Assembly (NCBI GenBank): GCA_016704345.1
Contig: JADJAH010000003.1
Coordinates: 248,001-312,000, forward strand
Length of the DNA stretch: 64,000 bases
Direction: 5' to 3'
From: Ignavibacteria bacterium
GTDB lineage: Bacteria; Bacteroidota; Ignavibacteria; Tepidaquicellales; Tepidaquicellaceae
The position numbers and the translations under genes are program-made. The notes below the pieces were generated by a model. The model made no database searches. It saw nothing but the letters and a program-made list of their open reading frames with translations, and was not told the origin of the DNA. Positions 17,310 to 26,532 of this stretch are shown here, in pieces. How positions within the stretch are numbered: the first letter of the stretch is position 1; every line of letters starts with the position of its first letter.

Positions 17310-18503
17310 CTATTTCACCAGCATCATACGTCTTGTATTTGTAAACCCATCTGTTTCGAGTCGGTAGAAATACACTCCGCTCGAAAGTGATCCTGCATTG
17401 AAATCATAAGTGTACCTTCCTGCAACTTTAAACTCATTATTGACAAGCCTCGTAACTTCTCTTCCGAGCAGATCATAAATAATCAAACTCACTTTTGAGT
17501 CTTGCGGAAGATCAAACGATATCTTCGTCGCAGGATTGAACGGGTTCGGGAAGTTTTGATGCAAAGCGAATTCAGTCGGAAGAATGTTTGCTTCATACTT
17601 GTCTGAATATTCACCGCCGGTTGACTTAATAATTCTGCTCAGATCATCCGAGATCATTGAAACATGCACGGCGATCGTTTCCGGCTTTCTTGCCTTGACA
17701 ACTTCCTTCAGCGTTCTCATTTCCTGATATTTCTTTTTCTCGCCGTTTGTTGCTTCATTCTTAGTTACCCTCTCCTCGAGTGACTTTATCTCACGTGCTT
17801 GTTTATTTACCTGACTTGAAAATGTTCTGGTGAGATTTTCGTTTAGAGTTTTTCTGTCATCAGTTGAAAACTTTCTGCTGTCATAAACATCATTCGGGTC
17901 ATCAATGTAACTGATCACAACTTCATCCCGCAATTCATGATCATACTTACTCGTTGCGCCTCCGCCCGAACCGCCTTGTGAGTTAAGGAGGCTTGTTGCG
18001 GCATAGTCCCAGCTTGCAAGCAGTCCTTCATAGCTGTACGGAAACTGATTTATGATCTGCTGAAAGCCTGTCATAGCCGATTCATAAAGCCCGAGCGAGA
18101 CTTTGCATTTCTGAATGAAGTAGAATGCCTGGCGAATCATCATTTCCTTTTCGGGATTGTTCAGGATGTATGACTCAAGAAATGACTTCAGCTCTGACAT
18201 TCTGATTTGATTTGTGTCCAACTTCAATTCCCAAGATAAAGCTTTGAGATCAGGCTTGCTGGGTTTGTTTGGGGGGTGGGGGGCGGGGGTGTTTTCCTTT
18301 GAGCTTGGTCGCTGCGAGAATGTAATTGCCGTAAAGGTCAATGTTGGCTCGCGTGTTATCGTAAAGTTATTTTCCTTTATTGCCGCCGGTGACGCAAGAA
18401 TGGCCGTGTTTTCTGATGACTTCGAATTCATTCCCAAACGCGGTTTCGACGCAGTTGCTTGCCATGAGCCGGTATTAAGTTGAAATGGTTCTAAATGTAC
18501 CAT
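17310..18503 (-). CDS. T9SS type A tail portion of a large secreted protein, frame-disrupted from its 5' part
   Basis: A 397-residue open frame without a signal peptide. Its C-terminus is a T9SS sorting domain: FALHQNFPNPFNPATKISF, VSLIIYDLLGREVTRL, and the end LSSGVYFYRLET, then TNTRRMMLVK. Residues 90-290 are helical (SFLESYILNNPEKEMMIRQ) and charged. The first 85 residues look wrong: IKENNFT is followed, in another frame, by NTRANIDLYGNYI, a beta-helix-like segment. So it is very likely the 3' half of the gene at 18475-21315, separated by several frameshifts, rather than an independent protein. Confidence 0.65.
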   Translation of the reverse strand: MVHLEPFQLNTGSWQATASKPRLGMNSKSSENTAILASPAAIKENNFTITREPTLTFTAITFSQRPSSKENTPAPHPPNKPSKPDLKALSWELKLDTNQIRMSELKSFLESYILNNPEKEMMIRQAFYFIQKCKVSLGLYESAMTGFQQIINQFPYSYEGLLASWDYAATSLLNSQGGSGGGATSKYDHELRDEVVISYIDDPNDVYDSRKFSTDDRKTLNENLTRTFSSQVNKQAREIKSLEERVTKNEATNGEKKKYQEMRTLKEVVKARKPETIAVHVSMISDDLSRIIKSTGGEYSDKYEANILPTEFALHQNFPNPFNPATKISFDLPQDSKVSLIIYDLLGREVTRLVNNEFKVAGRYTYDFNAGSLSSGVYFYRLETDGFTNTRRMMLVK

Positions 18504-18510
18504 CCGGGTC
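18240..18510. other. frameshift-rich junction with a G/C homopolymer tract
   Basis: The join between the two parts of the large secreted protein. Beta-helix-like peptides occur in different frames within 270 bp (AIKENNFT in one, NIDLYGNYI in another). A run of six, six and five G residues at 18271-18289 encodes a PAPHPPNKP stretch on the minus strand. This is either a decayed section or a section with several indel errors. Confidence 0.6.
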
Positions 18511-21315
18511 CGCCTGAGATGAGTAGCTCAGGAGCAGGGAGCCGGTTCTGCCTGTAGACGAAGCCTGAAAAGTACAGTTGGATACTGTGATACTGCCGCA
18601 ATCGGTAAGCTCAGCGGCATAAGTGCTGTCAATGGGATAGGACGATATGTTTTCGAAATAAGTCTGATGCATTTCTACTTCATCACATTCGGTGAGTTTC
18701 AAACCTTTCCAAGTAGATGTTCCTACCGACTTAAGCGTAATTGGCAAACTTTCTTCGGGATAAATCCCACTCTTAAAACTTCCGCCGTTCATGATTATTC
18801 GTGCAGATGTGTTTACAAAAACGATTGTTGTATTCGGCACAATTGTAATGTCATGCCCGTTGTTGTTCACTTCGCCTCTGCACTCAAACTCAAATCCTCC
18901 GCAGTCTTCATCGGCAACGAGAGTACCGCCTTCTTGCATTACCGGAGTGAGTTTGTAGAGCTTGCCTTCGCCGGGGAGGAACCAGCCGAGGTTAACCCAT
19001 GAAATTATTCCTTTGTTGAATGTTGAAACAATGGAGTCATTGCTCAGATCATAGATATTCCAGTTGTTAAAACCGGCAAATGAGGATGAGTTTGAATCGA
19101 GCTTGATCTGCACAAATCTTCTGCCGCCGTTCCTGTCGTTTGAAATTGTATCAATGAATGGCGAGCACCTTCTGTTAACTATCATACAATATTGAGTATT
19201 TGGCTTGTCATCATGAAACGTGGCTATTTGTAAATACCTGTCATCAATACATTCTGCTGTCGTCCCGGAAGGGTTATTGGAATTGTCACAAGGAGAGCCT
19301 TCAGTGCCGGGTTTATAAGTAATGACGTCGTGAACATACGTGTTACTTATAAGCTCAACCCATTCTAACCTCGAAACATAAGAGTGTCTGTCGGAATCAA
19401 AGCCCATTAAGTATGGTTCCCATTGTTTCAGAATTCTATGATACCTTCTATAGAAACTCCATTTATTTTGACCATAAGCATTCGAATCTCTTACATTCTT
19501 TTGTTTGTCAACAAAGCCTGCGGAGAACATTAGTGGGTTTCCGGTTGGAGTATAGTCTGTCTGGTAACCATTACCTGTGCAATTACCATTATAGGCAAAG
19601 TACATGAAGCCTTTGGCTCCGTAAGAAAGAGCCAAATTAGCAGTCATTTCCAGTTCTTCATTAGTTGGTTCTTTCAATTTATGATTCCACTGATTCCACA
19701 TGTGTGATTGATGAAGGTCAATTATGTCGACTGATGTTATCTTAGACAATTCGTCTGTAATTTTCATCACGTTTAAAAAATCGAAAGCAAAGTCTCTTTC
19801 GTCAAGATTGAACTGCAGCCAGCTGTCATATTGAGTTGGCGATGTTGGATAAGCCAAGAGCCCGATTCTCGGATCATAACTGACACCTGGAAATTCGGAA
19901 TAAACAGGTAAGGTATTTGGATTGTAAGACTCTCTGTTGTTGCCAACAAATGTGTCATTCTGAAGCCACCCTTCAAGAAAATACGGATTAGGTAGAATAG
20001 TTGTGATTTTGGAGCTGTCAATCAGATATTTTTTGAAGTCATAAGCTGTGAAGATATGGTTTTCCCAGAATCTTGGGATATGAGCATTATACATGTCCAT
20101 ATTCAAGTTGACCATCATTGAGAGTCTCCCTTGCGAGACAGAGTCAATTATCTTGCTCAATTTCTGAGTACATGGTGTCATGTTGAATTCAAATTCCTCA
20201 TTGTAGAAATTATTTGGAATGGGATCGGATGAATTATAATTGCTGAGAGCAAGATTAATCTCAGAAGACAGTCGGTTCGTCAGGTATCTGTTCACTGTTG
20301 AAACTTCAAACAACTGTTTTGCGGGTTCATCTTCCAATCTGATGTAGTCAATCCACATATCACAGTTCCCATACCAGTACACTCTGAAATCAACTTCAAT
20401 TGATTCACCCCAGTCAAAAGAATTCTTGATGGGATCAGGACAAAGTTGAGTTGGTTCTAAAATTAGATCTGTAGTATCATTGCCCCATGATATAAAACTA
20501 AATGTGTCAGCGTAGTTCGCATTATAAATGGAACTTAATGACTCTCTGAAATTCATCGCTCTTAAAATTACACTTTCTGTCAAGTCTCCATTCCAATCCA
20601 AGATATCTATTCTACAGATCTTTGCTTCAAGATTTGTGTTGTCGTTTACAAATGCAGAATCCACCCTTATCCTTGGTCTGACATACCAATTATAATTGTC
20701 GTCTCTTGTGTGATCAATTATGCGATTGCACTGTTCCCTGTTTGAGCGGAGATGACTCACAATATAACCTTGCAACGAGCCCGGGATACTACCGTTCAAA
20801 CCTGCATGCTTGACCTTTGCTCCCCCGCCATTAAAGCTGTAGTCATTCATATCATGTACGTTAGAATTTGTAACACTGGAATCGAATGAGTGAAAATAGT
20901 AATCGGACCCGGTAGGAATCTGTTCACACTGATAATCACTTCTTTGCCCGTAAGCAAGATATCTGATTATAGGACGATCAAAAATTGTTCTGAGCCCGTG
21001 TGAATTATTTTGGCTTAATGTGTTTGCGATCCCCTGGGCAATTGCAGTGGAATCACCGAATACATTGTCACCTGGAAACCAGCAGCCATATCTGTGCCAA
21101 CTGTTAAAACCCAAAGTATCTTTCAAAAAATTGTATGAAGAAAACTCGGTTGAACATTGATCCGAAGGGTGAAAACCCGCATGCATTGCCGTTATCACCA
21201 TCTTCTTGCCGGGTTCATATACGGGCGGGCTGCCTTTGTTTACTGCGTTTATGCTGTTGAAGATGAGTAAACTTATCAAGCCCAAAAACAAAGTGTAACT
21301 TATTTTCGTTTTCAT
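18475..21315 (-). CDS. large secreted protein (5' part), TIM-barrel-like region plus beta-helix-like region
   Basis: A 946-residue exported protein with a signal peptide (1-24). Residues 60-350 carry an N-terminal domain with RPRIRVDSAF and MWIDYIRLEDEPAK; residues 400-720 have DIIDLHQSHMW and LALSYGAKGFMYFAYNG, a pattern like the catalytic barrel of a glycoside hydrolase, but I cannot assign a family. After about 800 short repeats (NTSARIIMNGGSFKSG, WKGLKLTECDEVEMHQTYF) suggest a right-handed beta-helix. The frame ends abruptly where the 17310 frame, with the T9SS tail, begins. A 5' fragment of a paralog is at 56506-57577. Confidence 0.72.
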   Translation of the reverse strand: MKTKISYTLFLGLISLLIFNSINAVNKGSPPVYEPGKKMVITAMHAGFHPSDQCSTEFSSYNFLKDTLGFNSWHRYGCWFPGDNVFGDSTAIAQGIANTLSQNNSHGLRTIFDRPIIRYLAYGQRSDYQCEQIPTGSDYYFHSFDSSVTNSNVHDMNDYSFNGGGAKVKHAGLNGSIPGSLQGYIVSHLRSNREQCNRIIDHTRDDNYNWYVRPRIRVDSAFVNDNTNLEAKICRIDILDWNGDLTESVILRAMNFRESLSSIYNANYADTFSFISWGNDTTDLILEPTQLCPDPIKNSFDWGESIEVDFRVYWYGNCDMWIDYIRLEDEPAKQLFEVSTVNRYLTNRLSSEINLALSNYNSSDPIPNNFYNEEFEFNMTPCTQKLSKIIDSVSQGRLSMMVNLNMDMYNAHIPRFWENHIFTAYDFKKYLIDSSKITTILPNPYFLEGWLQNDTFVGNNRESYNPNTLPVYSEFPGVSYDPRIGLLAYPTSPTQYDSWLQFNLDERDFAFDFLNVMKITDELSKITSVDIIDLHQSHMWNQWNHKLKEPTNEELEMTANLALSYGAKGFMYFAYNGNCTGNGYQTDYTPTGNPLMFSAGFVDKQKNVRDSNAYGQNKWSFYRRYHRILKQWEPYLMGFDSDRHSYVSRLEWVELISNTYVHDVITYKPGTEGSPCDNSNNPSGTTAECIDDRYLQIATFHDDKPNTQYCMIVNRRCSPFIDTISNDRNGGRRFVQIKLDSNSSSFAGFNNWNIYDLSNDSIVSTFNKGIISWVNLGWFLPGEGKLYKLTPVMQEGGTLVADEDCGGFEFECRGEVNNNGHDITIVPNTTIVFVNTSARIIMNGGSFKSGIYPEESLPITLKSVGTSTWKGLKLTECDEVEMHQTYFENISSYPIDSTYAAELTDCGSITVSNCTFQASSTGRTGSLLLSYSSQADPDGTFRTIST

Positions 21316-21385
21316 AACATTGCTAATTTAAGTTTGAAGATTCCGGATGTCGATCCGGTTAATACTCGCACAAAGGGTCTTTGTC

Positions 21386-22741
21386 TCATTTCAGAAGAAC
21401 CATTCTCTTTGTACCAATGAGATATTCATTTACATACAAACTGTAGAAATAAATACCACTTGGCAAAGTACCTGAGCTGAACTCAATACTATGCATACCG
21501 GCATCATACAACTCTTCACCAATTACAGTAGTCTGTCTTCCGAGTATATCGAACACTCTTAACTTCACCATAGCTTTTCTTCCCAGCTCAAAATCTATAA
21601 TAGTCTTTGGATTAAATGGGTTTGGATAGTTTTGAAATAAAAAATACTTTGTTTCGACACTAATTGCCAAATCATTCAGCCGTGTAACGAAGTTAGTGTC
21701 TCCTCCTATGGTTGTGTAAATTCCTCTTCCCCCAGGTGTATACATCCATCCTGTATACCTATCCTTGAATTGTGAGTTGCCAAATTGTGAAATAGCGAAT
21801 GAAGTATCAGGTATCTGGTATTGCCAACTTTCTCCTTTATTAATACTTCTATATAGAATACCTCTATAACTCTTGTTTGGAAATCTTGCAATTCCTCCTA
21901 CTCCCCAAAGAGTATCCGCGTTTGAAATGGTGAAATCCATGCAGGTTGAGTTAACTATTAGTCCTCCCGAGGGCATGGGCGTGGAACTCCAGCTCAATCC
22001 CCCCGTATTAGTCCTCCTTAGTACTGATATAGTCTTCAATCCGGTCAGGCTGTCCCAAAAAAACATTTCAGTAAACCCGTTTTGCCCGGGTATCTCTGTC
22101 CAGTTAATGCCCGAGTTGGTTGTCCTAAAAAGACTCTGAATTGAATTATTGGATCCAACGAGGCCAAAATTATCATTGTACATATAGATTTTCTTAATGG
22201 CAGAGCTTTGAAATTGTCTTGTCCATGAATAACCTGCATTTGTTGTCCGGTAAAGGAAATCTCCACCTATGAAAGGGAAGCAGACCCATACTGTATCCCA
22301 GCTTAGCGGGAATATATCACTAAACCCGAAATTATCCGGAGGCACAGGCATTCTGCTCCAGCTTATTGCAGAATTCGTTGTACGAAGAATCTCATCCCCG
22401 TGTAAAACAAAGCCTGTATCATGATTAAGAAAGATAACCCGCTGAAAGACATATTCCTTTGCCATTATTATGTGCCAGTTATTACCGGAGTCCGTTGTTT
22501 TGAGAAGAAAATTTGTGTCAAGTCCGCCGTTACCATCTGAAGTTGTTGCATAACCTGTCAGACTGTCAATGAATGTTATGTCCGTAAGGCTTCTATTTTC
22601 GGGCAGGTTCATGCTTTGGTAAGTCCAAGCCCCGGGGGGATTATGCTGAAAGTTAAACGCATTGATGAATATTAAGATGCTGAAGAAATACAACAGGCTC
22701 GATAGAAACCTAACTGCGCGGGTATGTGAGGTGTGTTTCAT
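21386..22741 (-). CDS. secreted YCF48-like beta-propeller protein with T9SS type A tail
   Basis: An exported 451-residue protein. The signal peptide starts MKHTSHTRAVRFLSSLLYF, an unusually long basic/polar lead before the hydrophobic core, and this lead is shared with the short frame at 58943. About six repeats of the YCF48/BNR type follow (LKTTDSGNNW, RTTNAGYSW, RTTNSGINW, RTNTGGLSW, RSINKGESW). The tail is FQNYPNPFNPKTIIDF to GTKRMVLLK. The gene lies 70 bp upstream of the 946-residue protein gene on the same strand, probably one operon, and is preceded by the duplicated promoter block. Confidence 0.85.
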   Translation of the reverse strand: MKHTSHTRAVRFLSSLLYFFSILIFINAFNFQHNPPGAWTYQSMNLPENRSLTDITFIDSLTGYATTSDGNGGLDTNFLLKTTDSGNNWHIIMAKEYVFQRVIFLNHDTGFVLHGDEILRTTNSAISWSRMPVPPDNFGFSDIFPLSWDTVWVCFPFIGGDFLYRTTNAGYSWTRQFQSSAIKKIYMYNDNFGLVGSNNSIQSLFRTTNSGINWTEIPGQNGFTEMFFWDSLTGLKTISVLRRTNTGGLSWSSTPMPSGGLIVNSTCMDFTISNADTLWGVGGIARFPNKSYRGILYRSINKGESWQYQIPDTSFAISQFGNSQFKDRYTGWMYTPGGRGIYTTIGGDTNFVTRLNDLAISVETKYFLFQNYPNPFNPKTIIDFELGRKAMVKLRVFDILGRQTTVIGEELYDAGMHSIEFSSGTLPSGIYFYSLYVNEYLIGTKRMVLLK

Positions 22742-22782
22742 AATAACTTCCTTTATACAAACTTATGTGAAAAGGTTCTTAG

Positions 22783-22806
22783 AAACTATGACCTGCGTCA
22801 TAGTTT
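22783..22806. promoter_or_regulatory. perfect 10-bp inverted repeat upstream of the YCF48-like gene, likely operator
   Basis: Arms AAACTATGAC and GTCATAGTTT are separated by CTGC. The same 24 bp recurs unchanged at 59191-59214, although bases around it differ. It lies about 42 bp before the ATG at 22741. The half-site and 4-base spacer resemble CRP/FNR-superfamily operators; a mRNA hairpin is the alternative. Confidence 0.6.
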
Positions 22807-22964
22807 CCAAAAATATTTCTATTGCTCTTACAAGATTAGTGAATCATCAGACCCACCGGCTGCACCCGGCCTCCACGAACTATCCGCTTCATCTCTGCAG
22901 CTCTGCGTAAACCCGTTCAACTGCCTTTGCATGAACAATCGCTTCAATATCTCACAGCCCCGGT

Positions 22965-22999
22965 AAAAACAAAAAAGCCCGCACCTGAGCGCGGGCTTT
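22965..22999 (-). terminator. terminator of the BNR gene at 23064
   Basis: AAAGCCCGC and GCGGGCTTT pair; on the minus strand TTTTTTGTTTTT follows. It ends the minus-strand transcript whose stop codon is at 23064 and is part of the duplicated block. Confidence 0.85.
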
Positions 23000-23063
23000 G
23001 TGATTCGCAAACTGCTTAACACGATGCTTCGTTTTACAGCTTACTTACAAGACACGACAAGTG

Positions 23064-24635
23064 TCACTTGACCAGCATCATCTTCAATGATTCCTTTAAC
23101 TCACCGCTGCTCCCTGCCGTCATCTTGCAAATATAAACGCCCGATGACAATCCGGTTGCATCCCAAAGAACTTCATATGTGCCTGATTCAAGTATGCTGT
23201 CCACTAATGTCCTGATCTCTTTTCCGCTCATATCGTAGATATGCAACTTGACCACCGACTTGTCAAACTTTGACGGAATCCCGATCTTGATCTTCGTAGT
23301 AGGGTTAAACGGATTAGGATAGTTCTCGTAAAGTTTGAAAGCTTCCGGAGCAAGTGTATTGATCTTGACTATTCCGGTCGGGAAGTCAACAATGGCCGTG
23401 TATATGCTCATTGTACCGCTGTTAAGTCTTGCCCATATAGGTCTTACTATTCCTGCATGTGCAGTAATGTTTGTGTAATCACCGAAGAATACTGACGAAC
23501 TTGGTGTGAACGGAGTCTCGCTGATTTTGAAGTTAGTGAATGTTTCTCCGCCGTCAGTTGACTTTGCCATGTAAACATCCGTCTGGTTGGCTGTGTAATT
23601 TCGTCTGTCATAAAATACAAAATACAAGTGACCGGTAACCTGATCTATCGTCATCCATGTGAAAAATTGTTGCTTGCCCGGAGGGTCGTCGTTAACTCTC
23701 TTTACGGTACCCCATGTATTTCCGCCGTCAGTTGACTTGATCATCCACACATCAGTATCAAGAGTTCCATTTCGCTGATCGGTCCAGTTTATGTAAATGT
23801 TTCCTCTATAAGGGCCGTTTGAAACATCACACGCAGTTACCGGAAGCCCGTTGGCACGGTAAATTCCCGGGACACCATAATCCCATCCGCCGGGTTGATC
23901 GGTTACAAACTTGTCATCGGCGAGCCAGGTCGTTCCTCCGTCGAGTGATCTGTCGAAAATCAATCCGAGAGGTCCTGACCATGAAGTATAGATCTCGCCG
24001 TTCGGGCCGGTACACGGAACTGCTCCTTCCACAGTTTCATCTTCATCCACACAGTTTCCGGCTTTCTTATTTATTCTCAATACATCGCTCCATGATTCTC
24101 CCGCATCAGTAGATTTAGAGAAGAGTATCACGGTACTGTCAGTAGTTGCCGAACTTCCGTATCTGTCAAATTGAGTCCATGTCATATAAATATGATTGTT
24201 CCTCCGGTCAACGCAAAGCCATTCCTTATCCTGCTGTTTGGGAGGGACGTAACCTGCAAAAGCGCCGTTGTTCCAGTTCACTCCGCCGTTAGTTGACTTC
24301 TGAACTACTATCCGGTCAATGAAATAACTTCCCGACGGATTAGTCAGATGGCCATAATAAAAATGTCCGTTTGTATCAACGGCAATTGCCGGATCGCCCC
24401 AGACACTGTATGTAGATGTTAACGTTGCACGCGTCCAGTTGTAGCCGCCGTTGGTTGAGTAGTAATAAAAATTCAGATTCGATCCGGCAACTATCTGATT
24501 TGGATTTTTTGGATTCATGCAGATAGCGGGTTCATTTGGCGAACCTGTGGAAGTGATCAGAATGTTTGGATATTGTGCCCGGGATTGAAGAGAAGTCAAC
24601 AGGCAAAAAGTAAAGAGGAGTAAAAGAATTTTCAT
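23064..24635 (-). CDS. secreted BNR/sialidase-like propeller protein with T9SS type A tail
   Basis: A 523-residue exported protein, signal peptide 1-20. Asp-box repeats S/T-x-D/N-G-G-x-x-W occur along the chain (YSTNGGYNW, STNGGVNW, STDAGESW, SLDGGTTW, STDGGNTW, STDGGETF), the pattern of sialidase-type six-bladed propellers. Catalytic arginines cannot be assigned with confidence, so enzyme activity is not claimed. The tail is YENYPNPFNPTTKIKI, DMSGKEIRTLVD, ending KMMLVK. It heads toward the duplicated block and the YCF48-like gene. Confidence 0.85.
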   Translation of the reverse strand: MKILLLLFTFCLLTSLQSRAQYPNILITSTGSPNEPAICMNPKNPNQIVAGSNLNFYYYSTNGGYNWTRATLTSTYSVWGDPAIAVDTNGHFYYGHLTNPSGSYFIDRIVVQKSTNGGVNWNNGAFAGYVPPKQQDKEWLCVDRRNNHIYMTWTQFDRYGSSATTDSTVILFSKSTDAGESWSDVLRINKKAGNCVDEDETVEGAVPCTGPNGEIYTSWSGPLGLIFDRSLDGGTTWLADDKFVTDQPGGWDYGVPGIYRANGLPVTACDVSNGPYRGNIYINWTDQRNGTLDTDVWMIKSTDGGNTWGTVKRVNDDPPGKQQFFTWMTIDQVTGHLYFVFYDRRNYTANQTDVYMAKSTDGGETFTNFKISETPFTPSSSVFFGDYTNITAHAGIVRPIWARLNSGTMSIYTAIVDFPTGIVKINTLAPEAFKLYENYPNPFNPTTKIKIGIPSKFDKSVVKLHIYDMSGKEIRTLVDSILESGTYEVLWDATGLSSGVYICKMTAGSSGELKESLKMMLVK

Positions 24636-24983
24636 AGCAGTAAAATTTTAAAACTTTGATGTACAATCAGCTTCAAGCCGTTTGTTTAAAATTTGCTCTT
24701 CGGTTAATTGTTAATAGTCTGTGTCGGTTGGTTTTAATCCTGGCTGGACTTAGGCATCGTTTCAATTGCATTTTACTTGGAAAGCAGGATTGAATCAATT
24801 CAGAATTCTGTGTAGTAAGCGATTCAAAATTTTCGGAAGTCAAATCTTAACTAAATTAGAAAGTTCCAGAACTTCAGATATGATGAACAGCATTCAAGAT
24901 TTCTTAGCTGTATAGAATACTTTCTGCATAAACATTGATGCGATTAAGCCAACTCCTGAGAACCTTCCCAAATAGTCAAATAG
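24636..24983. other. 348-bp intergenic region without a recognised element
   Basis: AT-rich, between two minus-strand secreted-protein genes. No open frame, repeat family or clear hairpin was seen; it should hold the promoter of the gene at 23064 and the end of the transcript from 24984. Confidence 0.4.
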
Positions 24984-25910
24984 TCATTTTATCAACATCA
25001 TTCTTTTAGTGATCATCTTACTGCCGGCTTCAAGCCTGATAAAGTAAGTGCCACTGCCAAAGTTGTTTCCGTCCCATTGCAGCCTGTAGCTTCCGGCGCT
25101 AAGATTCTCATTCACCATCGTTGAAACTTCCCTTCCAAGCTGATCGAAAATTTTCAATGATACAAATGATTGAGCCGGTATATCAAAATCAACATTTGTG
25201 ACCGGGTTGAACGGGTTTGGAAAATTCTGCGACAGGTCATAACCGGCTGGAATATTCTCATTTAGCGGAGCTATGCCTGTTGGCGGATTCGGCATGTATG
25301 ATATTACAAGAAGCGGTCTCTTGGAAGAATCAATACAATCACTTGATGCAAAGTTCATGCTTCTGTAAATATTTTCAAATCTGTTCATAATGACAAATCC
25401 AAAGTTTGTTGTTGAATCCAATAACATGTCTTCCACAAGTGCGCTGACATCTATGTCCAGATAATCTTGTGTAGGAGAAGTGCTTTCAGGAAGTTCAACC
25501 TGATTGACCGTTGAAAAGTCCGGCTGAGTTTCCCACGTTACCGTATTGTGATCCCACGCGGAAGTAACTTTTCTCAGGTAACTCTTATTCGCTCCGGAAT
25601 GCAAAGCGCTCACGGGATAAGGATTTCCAAAAAGAGAAAGACGTGCATTTAGAAATTGAGCTCTGGCAGGGACACCGCGCAAATTGAATTTGAACAGAGG
25701 CCTCCACAGATTGAATTCGCCCTGGTATGTCCATGCCGCTGCTACCATGTCGGGATATGTTGGCAATGGTGTGTCCGGAATATATGAAGCAACATTGCAG
25801 TCCTGTCCGGTTGTGGGACCTAACCTGATTGAAATTACGCTTTGGCAAAGAGAAATGTCATGAATCAACATCAAAGATATTATTGCAAATGTTGAAAGTA
25901 CAGTTTTCAT
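24984..25910 (-). CDS. secreted DNRLRE-domain protein with T9SS type A tail
   Basis: A 308-residue exported protein, signal peptide 1-22. Residues 28-205 form a DNRLRE-type beta-sandwich: FKFNLRGVPARAQFLNARLSL, then SAWDHNTVTWETQP, YLDIDVSALVEDML and NFGFVIMNR. These are the steps RxLLxFDLssIP..a.vtsAtL, W.E..vTW...P, ..l.iDVT..V..w, N.Gf.l known for the family. The tail is SQNFPNPFNPVTNVDF to TKRMMLIK. It is probably a carbohydrate-binding or structural surface protein. The same N-terminal domain occurs at 48222 with the other type of tail. Confidence 0.83.
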   Translation of the reverse strand: MKTVLSTFAIISLMLIHDISLCQSVISIRLGPTTGQDCNVASYIPDTPLPTYPDMVAAAWTYQGEFNLWRPLFKFNLRGVPARAQFLNARLSLFGNPYPVSALHSGANKSYLRKVTSAWDHNTVTWETQPDFSTVNQVELPESTSPTQDYLDIDVSALVEDMLLDSTTNFGFVIMNRFENIYRSMNFASSDCIDSSKRPLLVISYMPNPPTGIAPLNENIPAGYDLSQNFPNPFNPVTNVDFDIPAQSFVSLKIFDQLGREVSTMVNENLSAGSYRLQWDGNNFGSGTYFIRLEAGSKMITKRMMLIK

Positions 25911-26532
25911 AGTGGTGGGATTTTGTGTTGGAGGATTTTGTATTCTTGAATTAGTGATTTAAAATTCACCTTGTTCAGAGAATATTCATGTAGCCCTGAT
26001 GTGCATTTCTACATTCATTGCCTCGGCAGAAGATGGGGAGGAGATTAGATGACAGCCTGCCACAACTATCAACTGCGAGATCTGAATTGTCTGCAACTCT
26101 TACACAGTGCAACTTATTGCTACTGCTTTAAAGAAGCAATTTAAAACTACTGCCATATTTCAATAGTAGCGTTTTGAGGAGTGTGTATATTAGGTATTAA
26201 GAAATATCTGCAAACTTACTGAGCCTTGCTCACTTTGTTTCACAGAGATGCACAGAGGAATTACGGAGTTCCACTGAGTTTGTAAGTGAACACCCTGTAC
26301 ATTTTCGGACAAATATGTGTTGACTTCCACAAGCTTCCTAAATCAAGATCTTTCTTAAAGTGAATAGTCAAACAGTTATTTACTTCCTGTTTTCTCCGTG
26401 TATCTCCGTGTAAGTGGAAGATGATCAATTTGTTAAGCTATATTCCGGGGCTGAATAATATTGACAACTCCTATTTTGAAATTTACACACAAAAGGAAAC
26501 GTTTTTATGTCAATCATTTGATGATTCCGGGT
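25911..26532. other. 622-bp intergenic region holding CACAGAG element 1
   Basis: The right half (26229-26493) is a repeat element with partners at about 52404-52566 and 55036-55328. The left half contains no open frame or recognised motif. Confidence 0.55.
26229..26493. repeat. CACAGAG/CTCCGTG inverted-arm element, copy 1
   Basis: The left arm has CACAGAG and CACAGAGG, then GAGTTCCACTGAGTTTG; the right arm has TCTCCGTGTATCTCCGTGT. The interior matches copy 2 at 55036-55328 over stretches such as TTCCACA, GTGAATAG and ATTTTGAAATTTA. Confidence 0.75.

Larger units (their letters stand above)
22660..23090. repeat. duplicated block, copy 1 (partner at 59085-59500)
   Basis: About 430 bp align with 59085-59500. 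The match runs from the 3' end of one T9SS gene (CACCAGCATCAT region), through a terminator, AATCGCTTCAATATCTCACA, the inverted repeat and a ribosome-binding site, into the first codons MKHTSHTRAVRFL of the next gene. The middle part is the most diverged. Confidence 0.85.

Noticed and set aside
23064..24635. Active sialidase
   Set aside because: Asp-boxes show the propeller fold, but the arginine triad and the other catalytic residues could not be located with confidence.
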